Origin: Phragmites australis
Taxonomy: Eukaryota; Streptophyta; Magnoliopsida; Poales; Poaceae
Length of the DNA stretch: 64,000 nucleotides
Reading direction: 5' to 3'
Assembly: GCF_958298935.1 (NCBI RefSeq)
Contig: NC_084923.1
Span: 3,040,501 to 3,104,500 of the forward strand
Positions 22,441 through 36,400 of this stretch are shown here, piece after piece. Both the position numbers and the translations under genes were made by a program. How positions within the stretch are numbered: the first letter of the stretch is position 1; every line of letters starts with the position of its first letter. The notes beneath the pieces are model-generated. The model was not told the origin of the DNA and made no database searches. It saw nothing but the letters and a program-made list of their open reading frames with translations.

Positions 22441-23057
22441 AGGTTGCCGTCCAAGGCAATAGCCAGAGGTGGCTGGCTTGGGACGTGCCATCAAGGACCC
22501 ACAGGTTTGGACCGTTGAGCAGCGCCAAATGCATGAGGTGCAAATTCATCACGATCGTATCCCGGCTCCTACTCTGTTCGTCCCTGCTTGCACTGATCCC
22601 CATTGTCTCTTGTTCCGAAAACAGCGAGACTTTCGATCCAAAAAAATGCGAACCTGTAGTTAGGGTGAGATGGTCACTTTGCTTTCCAACGTCACCAGGC
22701 TGTAGTCCAGCGATGCGTGCGTTATCATAATCAATCACGCCGATGTTGTGATCGCCCAAAGGTTGGTTCGGTGAGAGGTTAGAGGCACTCGCATTATCGC
22801 TGCAGGTATGTGACTACTAGATTGCGCCCAGTTAGATTCATACAGATCAGCCATTGCTTCCTGCACTAGCCATCGGCTCTCCTTCCTAAAACGAGCAGCA
22901 TTTGAACCGAAACAGCAAGAGTTTTCTGGTTAGGGCGGACTCTGCTTGTTCGTCTTCTGTTCTCATGCTAAAATGGTCATACAGTTGGCTTGCCCTGCTG
23001 GACCTGTTCCAATGTTGTGCTGGCGTGAAACAGGGGGCGGATCTACCATAGGGCCTG
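22441..23057. other. Intergenic, nothing identified
   Basis: Short open frames on both strands, none resembling a known protein. Confidence 0.4.
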
Positions 23058-23468
23058 GGCCAACTCCAACAAACTCCTCAAATTTGCAGATTCGGATGCT
23101 ACAGAGTTTTACGGTGTACTATAGCATCTTCGACAGATCCTGTATACAGTACTTACAGTGTTGCGAAGAGAGTAGCGAGCTGTGAATTTGCCGGAGCACT
23201 GTAGCACCCGTTATACTGTAGCTGTACTGTAGTAATACTTTTTACAGAGTCTGCCAATGAGTCCGGAGGGGAAAACACTGTTGGGTTACTGTAGCAGTAC
23301 TGTAGACAGAGGCTACCGGTGGGTCCGGATGGAGGGAAAAGAACGGTAGAAAGTAAGAAATAAGGTAGCTGTTGAAAATGAAAAAAATAGAAAATACTGT
23401 AATAATGATAAGAGATGCTGTAATAGTATTTTTGAGGATAAAAATTTAAGTTAGCTGTTAGAGATGAC
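23058..23468. mobile_element. Tourist-like MITE related to the copy at 16.6 kb
   Basis: The left end GGCCAACTCCAACAAACTCC and the reverse complement of the right end, GTCATCTCTAACAGCTAACT, are imperfect TIRs. The right subterminal block (GATGCTGTAATAGTATTTTT, then GAGGATAAAAATTTAAG) is nearly identical to 16859-16920. It is rich in ACTGTAGC motifs. No clear TTA TSD is left, so the ends may have changed. Confidence 0.55.
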
Positions 23469-24440
23469 GCACTGGAGCCTCTCAAGCCCCTTTACTTTTT
23501 TGCAAGAGAGAAGAATTTTTTGCAAGAGAGAAGAAGCGAGAGATGAGGTAAAGGAGGAAGAGGAGCCCCCTACTTGCTCCCCAGTGTCTGCCACTGCATG
23601 TAAACATATTTTGCCACGCCGACAGTCTGCTTCTGTGATCGGCCATTGTTTGTGGGAGGGGTTCAGAGACAGCTGTTGACCTGCAGCGTCTGACCAATAT
23701 GTTGCAGATGCGTTTTCTGCTGTAGGGTTTGTTGCCAATCGAATTGGCAGTGATTCGTCAAGGTTCTGTTCGTTAGAGAACCCTTTTCGAACACCTGTGA
23801 AGACGAATAGTAGCAAACCTTGTTGCCGTAACGATGGCAGGTCCAGCCTAGTCAAACCACACGTCGAAATTCTTACAATCAACGGCCTGACAAATAACTC
23901 ACAGAAAACAGCAAAATATGCTCCCTATCAAAACTGATTTCCCTAGTGCACCAGGAACTAGCCATAACTTACAAAAATAAAACAGAAAATAATGACACTA
24001 CAATGAATAAGCTTATCTTATTTACACGGTTCTTCTTTTCACTATATGTGCTCACTAGTATAACAGAGAAAAACAAGAACTGGAACAGAAACCCAACTAT
24101 ACCACGACATTGCAACATTTCTTTTCCTTCCGCACTGTATGTACCTCCCAACGGACGGGCGCATCCCATTTAAAAGACAGGGCTGCATCTATTTCCTATA
24201 ACCTGACAGTCTAGAGTATTCTTCTTACAACGCGGACAAGCCCCACCATTTTTCAGCACACCTTAATTGCTGCAAAAAGTAAATCCTCCATGCTCCACCT
24301 GCATGCCTTGTTTTCTTCCTAACCATAGCCCGAACCCTGATCGTTCAAAATGACATGTAAAGATAGAACCAGGAATCAGACAGTATTAACCATAAACAGG
24401 GAGTACCACTGTGTTTTGATCTCCAGCTGGAACAAGGCTT
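23469..24440. other. 3' flank of the DENN gene
   Basis: Non-coding, and probably includes the DENN 3' UTR at its right side. Short open frames here match nothing. Confidence 0.4.
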
Positions 24441-27400
24441 TTATGTTTGTTCATTTTCAAATCTGGAAAGTCGAGAATCTGATAGAACCGAGAACATCTG
24501 CGTCTCCACAAAAAGCTGCACAACGTTAAAACTTATGAGAACATGCAGGCAGAATGGTGACACGACAGCGTCAAGAAAAGAAATTAGAGTCAAGTCCATG
24601 AAACACATACATAAAGTGGTAGCATCATAAAAGTTTCATTAACAAAATTCTATACAGTGAGGATTTGCTATATATTTTATACTTGGCATCTCGCCTGGAT
24701 GGAGTCTATATGTGGCATACTCCGAATTACCAATTTACCATGAAAGGGTCCAGGAACACCTGAAGTCTGCTAGTTCCATCAACTAGATGTGGTTCTTATA
24801 TATATATAAACAAAGGGATCCACTGTGTAAAACTTAATTAGATAAGTACCTTTATAAATGGTCGATCCTTGACGGGAAAGGAATCAATGAAACTGTCTTT
24901 CAGAAGCAAAGATACCTGATCAGACAGAAGACCAGCATTATTCATTGGATTTTATGATGCTTCCGAGAAGTAACAAGTGGCATCATGGTGTGAAGTGTAG
25001 AGAACAATGTTTGTATCACTAACCCTGTCATTGTTTGACTGTACATTTGTGATGGTATGAAAGCGCAAGTCAGAACAAAGTGATTCCAAGTAGGATCTCA
25101 TTACATTTAAGAACTGCCAAGCAGCCTCAGCCTGCAATAATATCCAAATTAGTAGTAATAATCCGACAACATTTGCAATATTTATCTTCCAAAAACTAAC
25201 TTGGACAATTAAAAAAGTTAACATGATCAAGTGCAAAGAGAACTTCTTGACAAAAAATGAATGGGTTCCAAAGATGATAAATCTACAGAGTGGAATAAAA
25301 ATTAGCACCTGAACTTCACTGCATTTATAAATGGGATGTCTCTTAGCCAAAGCATTCTCACACGAAAGTCTAGCATGAATTGGACTGAGGTTAGAAACAA
25401 GCTCCTTGTAACGTGGAAGTTGAGGCAATGAATATGCCTTGACCTGCATATTTTTATAGAAAATAACTGTTAGTATGAGTTTTTTGAGACAATAACAGCA
25501 CTTTTATAATCTTGCACCATAGTGCATAATTGTATGTCCTCATAAATGCTATTGCCCCAGTGACAGACATGACCAGACTAGGAGTGCCATAATGTCATTG
25601 TAGAGATGTAGAATAATGAACCCATATGAATTTCTCCCTTGGGGTGTGCCCATTCCTACTCCATCATGTTCACTTGAATTTTCTTGTTGAGTTCACACAT
25701 CAGCATGCCAGCAATATTTTATCAACAAACATAATAATCACTATAAGCAGATAGCAGGAAATACTTGCCTGATCTTTCTGTACATTGATTCTGACAAGAC
25801 TAGATCCTTTTATCTTGATATCAGGGGGTTTATGTTGGACACCAGCCTGTAGAAAAAATGACAACCACTCACTTGTGTATTACTGAGAATCAATGATAAT
25901 ATAGTTCAAGATTGCTAACAGTAACAAGCACAAATCGGTAACTATGGTCTGCAAATTCTTTAAAGAGTAGCAAACAAATAAACAAGCAGCTTACAATGAA
26001 AGGTACGGGAGCATCAAGAAAATCAATCAATTTTCTCGGTAGAACCTGAAAGGGAATAAACATTTATATGAGATAATTTGATCGCCATGTGAGTTGACGC
26101 ATTCAGTAAACCTAAAAGGAAGTATGTTTTTTAATTCACGGTTTCATTACTTTGACAAAATATTAATGACACATTGCATTATGGTAAAGGTTGTCAAGAA
26201 AAGAACACACCTACTAAGCAACCCTAAAAAGCCCATACCTTGTTGTCAGTTGTCTATTCTAGTTACCACTTCTCATGAATAAAAAATGTTGAGCTACAAA
26301 TTATCGGATATATAAAGATCAAAAAGTAAATGCACAACTTTTAAAATTTAGAATCGAAGGCTCTATAATAGTTTCACTGGTTTATACAGTTATTCAGTTA
26401 CACAAATACAGATATTTCATGCTAATGACAAATGATATGATGCAATACACATGAGAAGTCGGAAAACCGAGCAAAATGTAAAAGCAAGCAGATCAAAGGT
26501 CAATCTCCATCAATCCCATCTCAAAAAGAAGTAACTAATATAGTGTTCCTTAAAAATGATCATAAAATAGAAACTTAAACTTACAGGAAACAATAAAACT
26601 TACTGGAAGCAACAAACTTTGCCACTGGAATGGCCTGATCATTGGTATAATTGACAAAACAATGGATGAAAGGACACCCTGCAGTTAAACATTTGAGAGA
26701 AGCGCTAGAATCAGCGGGAACAAGGATAGCATGAAACCAGAGCACATAGTTAAGCTCAAGTACTTCAAAAACATACCAGATTCGGGCATACTACCACAAT
26801 TTGCTTCTCCAGCAGAACTCCAGCGAATAATCCTAGCACCTTCAGAAGAAATAATGACTTTATGCACAAACAGCCAACCAAGATGGCTATTATCACTTAT
26901 ATAAAATGTTTTGGAGTCAGTGCAGGCCCCAAAAAAGGAAGGAAATATAAATAAAAACACACAGGTACAGCTTATTATGATTCCTCATATTACAAATGTC
27001 CCCTGTTACGACATGACTGGTCTTAAATTGGGTAATAATGATGAAACGAGCAGAATTGCACAAACGGGACCTAGATTCAGGGCAGGGGTGCATTTGGAAA
27101 TTCCCTACATATTACACAGCAAAGGCCTACCATTTTTTATCAAGAGCTAATGAAATGTCTCACATCTTCCAGTGGGTTTAGAACAATAAGTGCATGCTAA
27201 GGCATAGAGTTTGTTTGTGGATTTTTATCAATGGAAAATTAAACTACAACCTCATGATTAAAACAAAGCAATTATTTAGATATGCTGCAATCGGCAAGAA
27301 ATCAGCAGTCAGTAACAAAAGTTCTTTTCCCCCTTTAAAGGGCTCATCAACCTTGGATGGTGGCACATTTGGCTTCAAAAAAATAAATTTACAAAATCCC

Positions 27401-30400
27401 ACCAAATGAAATTAGATGGAAGAAATTTTCGCTCATTGATATTATATCATGAGATAAGGTCCAAAATAAGATGATCCAAGCAATTCACGGATTGCGGGGT
27501 TTTAACAGAGAAGGATCTCATTAAAATTCTTAAGAGAGTAATTTTTCTGCCCATATAAGAAGTCCTGCATCCAAGAGTAGATTTTCTTTCCAAATGAAGA
27601 ATTCCTGAATTATGAATCCTTTTGTTTCCAAAGCAGTGATTCTCTTGATTAACTATCAGATTTGATCTGACTCCTAGTTGAACTGTACAAGGCTGAGCTT
27701 ATAGATGCATCCTAATCCTGTGCTGAAGTATTGGGCTGTTCCATTTTGTTGGGTTCTGTGAACACTTTTACAGGATTTCTTTAAGTTTTTGTATAGCAGT
27801 CGGGCCCTCTCATACTGTTTCCATAAAATGAAAAACTGGGAGTAATACAACATACGTTTTCCAGAGACAAAGCACGGCAAACTGTAGCTGTAGTCCATGT
27901 CGACAATGCAAGAGCTTCTTCGGCAGCCACCAAAAGAGCATTGACCTACGATAAAATTTAATGATTCAGGAAGCAGGGGAACGATAATACAAACTAGGGC
28001 TGTAATAGGTCAAGCTCAAGCATCTACCTCATTTGTTTCTGACAAAGTCAAACCATTGTCCAAAACTGTCTCTCCAAAACCCAACATCGATAATCCAGGC
28101 CGGGAGTATTTCACAGGCTGAAGATGATCAAGAGGGCGGAAAACAATTTCACCGCCACGAAGTGGCAGAGGAATAGCATGGTAACCACAAACTATTTGTA
28201 GCGGTTCATTATTGTGTACCTAGAAAAACAAAATAACGTCTATGATCAGTAAGAACAAGAGGCATCTGATGGTATTCACAAAGCTTGAATATGTTGGACA
28301 AACCTTAGCCCATCCTATAATCTTTTCATCATCAACAATCACTTCATGCTTCACAAATACTTCATCTTCTTCATCTGACCCAGCACCTTTGACTGAACTG
28401 TCATACAAGATGTGTCACAGTTCACAATGACTATTCCAACATAATCAGTAAAGATTTCAGAGAACAGATTACATGATTTCACATATTTCCAAGCAGACAT
28501 GATTAATGCCATAAATTGGACTTCACAATAGCAGGAAATCTTTTTGAAAAAAAATCAGGTTTACCTCTCTAAAGACTCCACGCTTTGTGCACGCTCTAAT
28601 CTTTTAGAGATAGGAGAATGTGTGGACAGAAGATCTGGGGAAGTATGTCCATTATCATAGATACAACTTGCTCTCCCAAAGCTATCACAACGGGATTCCA
28701 AGTTATCTGATATACAGTCATCAGATTGCTGGAAACTATGCCTCCCTTCCTTGTCAAGTTCTCTTACATAACTAGAATCTGAAATCTCACTAGCAGATAT
28801 ACTTTCAGGAGAATTAGGTTCCCAGCTCCTGAACAAATACGAAGATATGTCTCTTTCTGATGGAATTCCGGATGAAGAAATGAGACCTGATATACTGTTG
28901 ACGGGCACAGCATATTCTGTCCAGTCATTGTATGGAAGCCCATATGAGGAAACAAAATCCCCATTTACCCCATCTTCTTCTTTCATGGAACGAGGAACAG
29001 GCTCAGATAGAGCAATTTCACTAGCAAACTGTGTTATCCTGTCAAGCCTCTCCTGTGCAATTATGCTGTTCATAAAATCGACACACCATCATATGCTTAG
29101 TACTAAATTGGAGAAGCACAAAATAGGAAGTCTACAGAACCCAAGGTTAATAAATCAAAATATATATGTTAGATCTGAAAACAAACCTGTTTAACATCTC
29201 ATAGTGTAGCTCAAAAAAGGGTACCCTTGTGAGTAGACAGTAACAACGAGGCGCAGAAACCAAGAAACGACTTGGCTTGTAGGATGTAGTCTTTAGGGGT
29301 GAGACTGCACCTAGTATACCTGGTGCCTTTTGAACTATTTCCTGGACATGCAGACAAACACCATACAGTGGTGCATTGTCTGACACCTGTTTAATAGACA
29401 GCAATCATAAAAAAGAACATCAGATAAGAGTTGTGTTGAGACTCACAACCCCGTAGCCAGGGAAATGCTACATACGTACAGAGTATCTGGAATTATATGG
29501 ACACTAACATCCAGGAATTACAAAAGGTAGTAAATAAACAAACCTTAAGGGAGAAGATGAAGGACAGATCATCTCGACACAGATGTTCCTATGTAAAAAT
29601 CGTCATACAAGTCAGCAAGTTAAATACTTCAAAAGAAAGCACATTGCAGCTGCCAGTAAGTATGAAAGTTGATACGCTCGAGTAGGAATCTCATGTGTAA
29701 CAGGGAGCGGAAATATAGTCATTGAGAGAAAAAAAAAAGGAAATCTAGTTCTCCACGAGAGCATCAGATTTCCGATGGATACACTCCAGCTGTTAGCAGA
29801 TTATTGTTTGATTAGCAGGTGTTGGCTTTTTACTTTTTGTCAAAAGGATACTGTGATAATATATTTTTGTTAGCAGGATAAAGGCAAAAGTGAGTTAGAA
29901 TAATTAAATATTTCATTACTCTCTAACTCAGCACGAAAAGGCCTAAAGCTTATTGCCTAAACAGCAGGTTTAGTAAATACCACTGGTGGCCAGTTAAAAA
30001 CAGACAACTGCCAATGCCAGGTGTCCAGGATGTTTTCTGAATCCTGTTACAATTAATTCTCACCTGCCCAAATATTACTTCATTCAGATCACTCATGGAT
30101 GGAGTCCTCTCTATTAAACGAGCCTGAAATTTGGAATTATAAGGATAAAGAAATTTACAGCGGATCATATTGTTACAGAACAAAAAGGAAAATAAATGGA
30201 ACAGAGGACGAAGTCAATAAGAGGGTGGGCTGGTTGGTGTCATTCTCCATTTCTGGGTTATTTAAAACTCAAAAGCATCCATGGAAACAATTATATATAA
30301 GGAGCACCACAATCCAGATATGGAAAGTTGTTATCAGATAACGGGCAAGCACTACTATACAGAAGTACTATCTAATGCAACTACAAACAATTATTGTAAT

Positions 30401-33400
30401 GCATTACTCAGATTTTGAGAAAAGAATTAAAACGTGCATGCTCATTACATTAACAGTAACTGATTCTTTCTGTCACACTGTTTTACTGCAATGAGCTTTT
30501 TGCTCATTTTACAAAAAAATTCTAAAACTTTGTGAAAACATATTAGGGAAAAGATTAAAAAAACTTGCATTGAAAAAATGAAGCAATAGCAATATTCCAC
30601 AGTAGGGGCCTCCCTACTGTATTTCCCTAAAAAAAAATGAAGCAACATGCATCTTCATATAGCTCAGTGAACACGTGACAGGAAAAAGACCCAGATCCCT
30701 ATTCATACACCAACATACGTCATGTTCTTCAACTTAAATTAGAAAGCTTTAGAAAAATAAAAAGTATAAGCATGTAGTTTTATATCTGTCGATATTCGAG
30801 GAACTTTTTCAAAACTAAGAAACTCAAACACAAAGTTCTTATTAAGGAACCTAATACGTGCAGTGCAAATTCAACCAAGAACTTCATGTAACTAACCTTT
30901 ACACCTTCAGGGAAACAGAACGAGGGCAAATCAGTCTCCCTAATTTCCACTCTCTTTCCAGGTGGATACTTGAAAAGAATCTGCAAGATGTAATTTGATC
31001 AGTTTTTATCAGAGAAAAAATGTAAGAAGAAATATACATGATTGGGTAATAATGGTCAGTATCATCGCAATGATCACTAAGTTTGAAAATACCATCCAAT
31101 GCTTCACTGACAAGCGGCCATGGGCTTCACTTATCAGCCTCATATTGGACGGTAACTCCAATTTATAAGTCTATCCAATAAATACTAAGCTAATTGACTC
31201 TAAATGATTCGTCAAAACAAGTAAATAAGTCTAGAGGCCAAGACCCTAGAGTCCAAATTAGGATACCATTTCCACATGTTCCAGCATATTACTAGGAGAT
31301 TGATGCCCCCAAAGCCCATGAAACAAGGGTTATCCACATTCGAGTGTGTCTAGCAAGATTTTCACTAGATAGAAACTAATATTAGTATGCAGGAAAAGGA
31401 CTTATAACATGAGACCAGATGGAGATACTACATGCAGACTTCCCCACGAACTAAAATTAAAATTTCTGATGTCGAAATTCAGATGTATTTCACACTTTAC
31501 TCCAAAAAGAAGACTTAAGAATTGTGTTACATGGACACGGATGCGGGTGTCAGAGTCCGACTCGTGTCGGGATGTCCGATTCGGCAAAAAAATTTGGGAC
31601 ACGCCAAATACCACTTGGAATCCGACACAGATACGCGAGTGTCCAACTCGGCAAAAAAATTTGGACACGGGTGTCCGGGTAACACAGCTTAAGAATGAAG
31701 AGGCAAAAAAAAAAAAAAACACACCAGCAAACTTTTTTAGCTCAATTGAGTAACACCAACTGTTGAACCCCTCCCTCCCACCCAAAAAGAAATGGTTATA
31801 TGTTTCTGCACCATAGGAATAGTGTGCACCTATAAACAAATTGATGATGAACAAAAGCTGTGCCAATATTTTTTAAAAAAGATAATGTATACATTTCTTC
31901 ACAGAAGGGTTCTCATTGTTAAGGGTATAAGAGTCAAGGGTATAAGAGTCATCTCCTAGTCTAGGGTTTTCCTCCATCCACCTTTATATATTGTGCCCAT
32001 TGGGCCTCAATGTTGTTTAAAGACGAAATTGAGAAGCAATGTGCTGATATGCTAGCCCAAGGTATTATTCGTCCCAACCATTCTGAATTCTCTTCTCCAA
32101 TCCAGCTTGTTAAGAAATCAGATGGTTCTTGGCATTTTTGTGTGGATTATCGTGCACTTAATAACAAGACAATCAAGGATAAATTCCTAACTCTCGTTGT
32201 GGATGAAGTGTTTGATGAGTTGAAGGGTGCAAAATTTGTCACTAAGCTAGACTTACGCAGTGGCTATTTTCAAGTTTGTATGCATCCGAATGATATTAAG
32301 AAAACAGCCTTTCGCACACATCATGGCCATTTTGAATTTTTAGTCATGGCTTTTGGACTCACAAATGCTCGAGCAACCTTTCAAGCTTTAATGAATGACA
32401 TTTTATCCCCTTATCTTCGGAAATTCGTGTTGGCCTCTCATCTTCAACATTTGAAGGTAGTTTTCTCTGTGTTGCGCACTCATAACTTATTCCTTAAGAA
32501 ATCCAAATGCTTATTTGGAGAAGAGTTGATGCAATATTTGGGACATACTGTTTCATCTACGGGTGTTGCCATGGATCCTTCAAAGATTGAGGCAATAAAA
32601 GCTTGGCCGCAGCCCTGTTCCATATAGGCTCCCAGGGGATTTATTGGTCTTACAGGTTACTACCGTAAGTATAAAAATTACGTACTCTCGCAGCCCCTCT
32701 TACAATGCTATTGAAGAAAGAATCTTTCTGTTGGTCCCCTGCATCTACTGAGGCTTTTTCAGCCCTAAAAAATGTCCTTACTTCAGCTTCTTTCTTGCAA
32801 CTTCCGGATTTCTCACAACACTTTATCATTGATTGTGATGCCTCCGGTTCGGGTTTTGGGGCTGTTTTACATCAAGGAGCCGGTCCCAAAGCTTATTTCA
32901 GCCAACCAGTTGCCCCTCATCATGCTAAGTTGGCTGCTTATGAATGAGAATTAATTGGCTTGGTTAAAGCAGTGCGTCATTGGAGACCATATGTGTGGGA
33001 ATGTTCTTTTATCGTGCAGACAGATCATTATAGTCTGATTTTTTTGTTGGATCAGCGTCTTTCCACTATTCCGCTACATACATGGGTTAGCATGTTATTT
33101 GGATATGATTTTGAGGTTAAATTTCAACCTGTGAAGCATAATTCAGCAGCGGATGCCCTTTCCTGTAGAGATGCATACTTGACTAGTTTGTCACTGTCCA
33201 GCCCATCTTTTGAGATTTTCTATTTGCTGCGTGCTGAAACTAGCTGGCTACCAGAATTGCGGCAAATGCATGACAAGATTATGAATTCTCAAGCTGAGGG
33301 CGGCTGGTCCTTAATTGATGATCTAGTGGTGTTTCAGGGTCATCTATTTGTGCCTACAGAATCTGAATGTTGGTCTCTTCTCCTTGTTGATGCTCATGGT

Positions 33401-36400
33401 GCGGGTCATGAGGGTGTTCAGAAAACATTACACCGACTGCGAGCTACTGTGTTTAACCCTCATGCACGTTCATTGGCCAAAAAAATTTGTTAAAGGTTGC
33501 GTAGTGTGTCAACGTAATAAAATTGAACACCTGCATCTAGCAAGACTTTTGCAACCGCTTGTGGTGCCATCTTCTGTTTGGGAGGATATTGAAAGCAGGA
33601 TATGGCTCGGGAGATTAATCTATATTATGGTGCAAAGCACAGGTACATATATATATAGGCAAGGAAGCATCAGGATTGGTTTATGGAATAGCACCAATCA
33701 CCTGAGATCATTGCCTAACCGAGTCATATATCTATCCGCACAGCCAGGAGATCTGGCGCCTAACAGGCCTATGCAGAACTAACCCAAGGCCCATAGGGCC
33801 GGCTAATTAAGTCCTTCTAACACGCCCCCGCAGTCTGATCGGTAGCATCGTGAACGTTCAGACTGGATCTGAACTCAGTGAAGACCGAAGAAGGAAGCCC
33901 TTTGGTGAAGATGTCAGCGTATTGAGATGACGTTGGAACATGAAGAACACGGACATCACCAAGAGCAACCCGTTCCCGAACGAAGTGGAGATCGATCTCA
34001 ATATGCTTGGTGCGCTGATGCTGGACGGGGTTGGAGGACATATACACCGCACTAATGTTGTCGCAATAGACCAATGTAGCACGGCGAAGAGGGGTGTGAA
34101 GCTCAACTAGAAGCTGGCGCAACCAAGAGGCTTCAGCAACAGCATTGGCGACAGCTCGATACTCAGCTTCAGCACTGGACCTGGAGACCGTGTTCTGACG
34201 TTTGGAGAACCAAGAGACAAGGTTGTCACCAAGGAAAACCGCATAGCCCGAAGTGGATTTCCGCGTGTCCGGACAACCAGCCCAGTTGGCATCAGAGTAA
34301 ACAACAAGATCATCCAGGGCCGAAGGGCGCAACACTAGACCCAGGTGAAGAGTGCCTCGAATATAGCGAAGAATGCGCTTCAAGGCAGCAAGATGAGGTT
34401 CCCGCGGATCGTGCATGTGGAGACAGACTTGCTGAACAGCGTAGGCGATGTCGGGCCTGGTGAAAGTCAGATACTGCAGAGCCCCTGCCAAGCTGCGGAA
34501 ATCAGTCGGATCAGACACCGGTGAGCCTTCAACTGCTGACATTTTTGGATTGGTGTCGACTGGTGTAGAACATGGTTTGCAGTCGGCCATACCAGCACGA
34601 GCTAGAATGTCTAGCATGTACTGTCGCTGGGACAGGAAGAGGCCGCCATTCTGCCTCTGCACGTGCATCCCCAAGAAGTGATGAGGCTCACCCAAATCCT
34701 TCATGGAAAATTCCTGCTGCAAAGCTAAGATAGTCCGCTGAAGGAGTGCCGAGGAAGAAGCTGTGAGGACGATATCATCAACATACAAAAGGAGATAGAT
34801 CATGTCTGCTCCACGGTGGTAAACAAACAGGGACGTATCAGCTTTAGCTTCCACGAAACCGAGTGAGAGCAGGTAGGCAGCGAAACGGCTGTACCAAGCA
34901 CGGGGAGCTTGTTTCAGACCATAGAGTGACCGGTTGAGCCGACAAACGAAGTCCGGATGAGTAGGATCCTCAAAACCCGAGGGTTGAGCGCAGTAAACTG
35001 TCTCGGAGAGAGAGCCATGAAGGAAGGCGTTCTTCACATCAAGCTGGTGGATGGGCCAAGCGCGAGCAAGTGCTAGGGAAAGCACAGTGCGGACGGTGGC
35101 AGGCTTGACGACGGGACTGAATGTCTCGTCGAAATCAATACCGGGGCGCTGGGTGAATCCTCGAAGAACCCAGCGAGCTTTGTATCGCTCAAGCGAGCCA
35201 TCAGCCTTGAACTTGTGCTTGAAAACCCATTTGCCGGAAACCACATTGACCCGCGACGGTCGCGGAACCAGATCCCAAGTGTGGTTCTGGAGAAGAGCAG
35301 CGTGTTCATCCTCCATAGCAGTGCGCCAGTTTGGATCAGCGAGCGCACTGCGGAAAGTCTTGGGAATGGGTGACAGAGGCGCGGCATGAAAAAGGGCAGG
35401 CTGCTTGAAACCACGCTTTGCCCGTGTCGTCATAGGGTGCGAGTTCACCACCGGAGGGATGGGAACGGCGCCCTTTGGGAGCGTAGTGGAGGCCGGCGCG
35501 CCAGAGGCGGGTGCGGGCCGGCGGGAGTATACGTGACGGAAGTCACGTGTTGCAGCAGTCGGAGGAACGGCCGAAGTAGGGCCCGCGCAGGGGCCTGAGG
35601 AGGTGCTCGAGGTGCCTGCGCCCAGGGGCGGGGCGCCCAAGCCAAGCGACGAGCGGGCGCGGCTGTCCGCGGGCGAAAGCCTGGCCGCAGGAGAAGCCGT
35701 GAGCGGGAGGGGCGCTGGGACCGCGCGTGGTGGCGCGGACATCGCTTGGGCCGCGCGTGGCAACGCGGAGGGGACCGAGGCCGCACATGGCAGTGCAGGC
35801 CCGGGACCGGAGCTGGGAAGCGGTAAGGCCGGCCCAGGAAGCGTCGCGCCATGAGGACCTGTAGAGAGAGGAGGCAAGCCTATAGGAGCAGGCGCCTGGT
35901 TAGTAAAATCATCCAGGAACTCAAAATCGGCCGCAGTGACAGGAACATCCTGCTCAGCGTAAGGGAATGCCGACTCATCGAATACGACATGTCGAGAGAT
36001 GATGACGTTATTTGAAGTGAGGTCAAGGCACCGGTATCCTTTGTGATGTGGAGAATAGCCAAGGAAGATGCATTGAGCCGAGCGAGGGGCGAGTTTGTGG
36101 CGAGCTGTGGCGGAAAGGTTGGGGTAACATCTGCAACCAAAAACACGAAGGTGATCATACGTCGGCGGAGTCCCGTATAGGGCGTGGTGCGGCGTAGAGA
36201 AGCGTAGCGTTTTGGTTGGCAGAATGTTGAGCAGGTGTGTCGCCGTGTGAAGGGCCTCAACCCAGAATGTGGGGGGGGAGGCTAGCCTGGAACAGAAGCG
36301 AGCGAATAACGTTATTTGTGGTACGAATGATTCGTTCAGCTTTACCGTTCTGGGGGGAGGTGTAGGGGCAGGACATGCGGAGGTGAACACCATGAGTGAG

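Noticed and set aside
31917..32013. Intronic gypsy 5' LTR as a solo LTR
   Set aside because: It is cut before its 3' end and is followed directly by pol, with a full 3' LTR 9 kb away.
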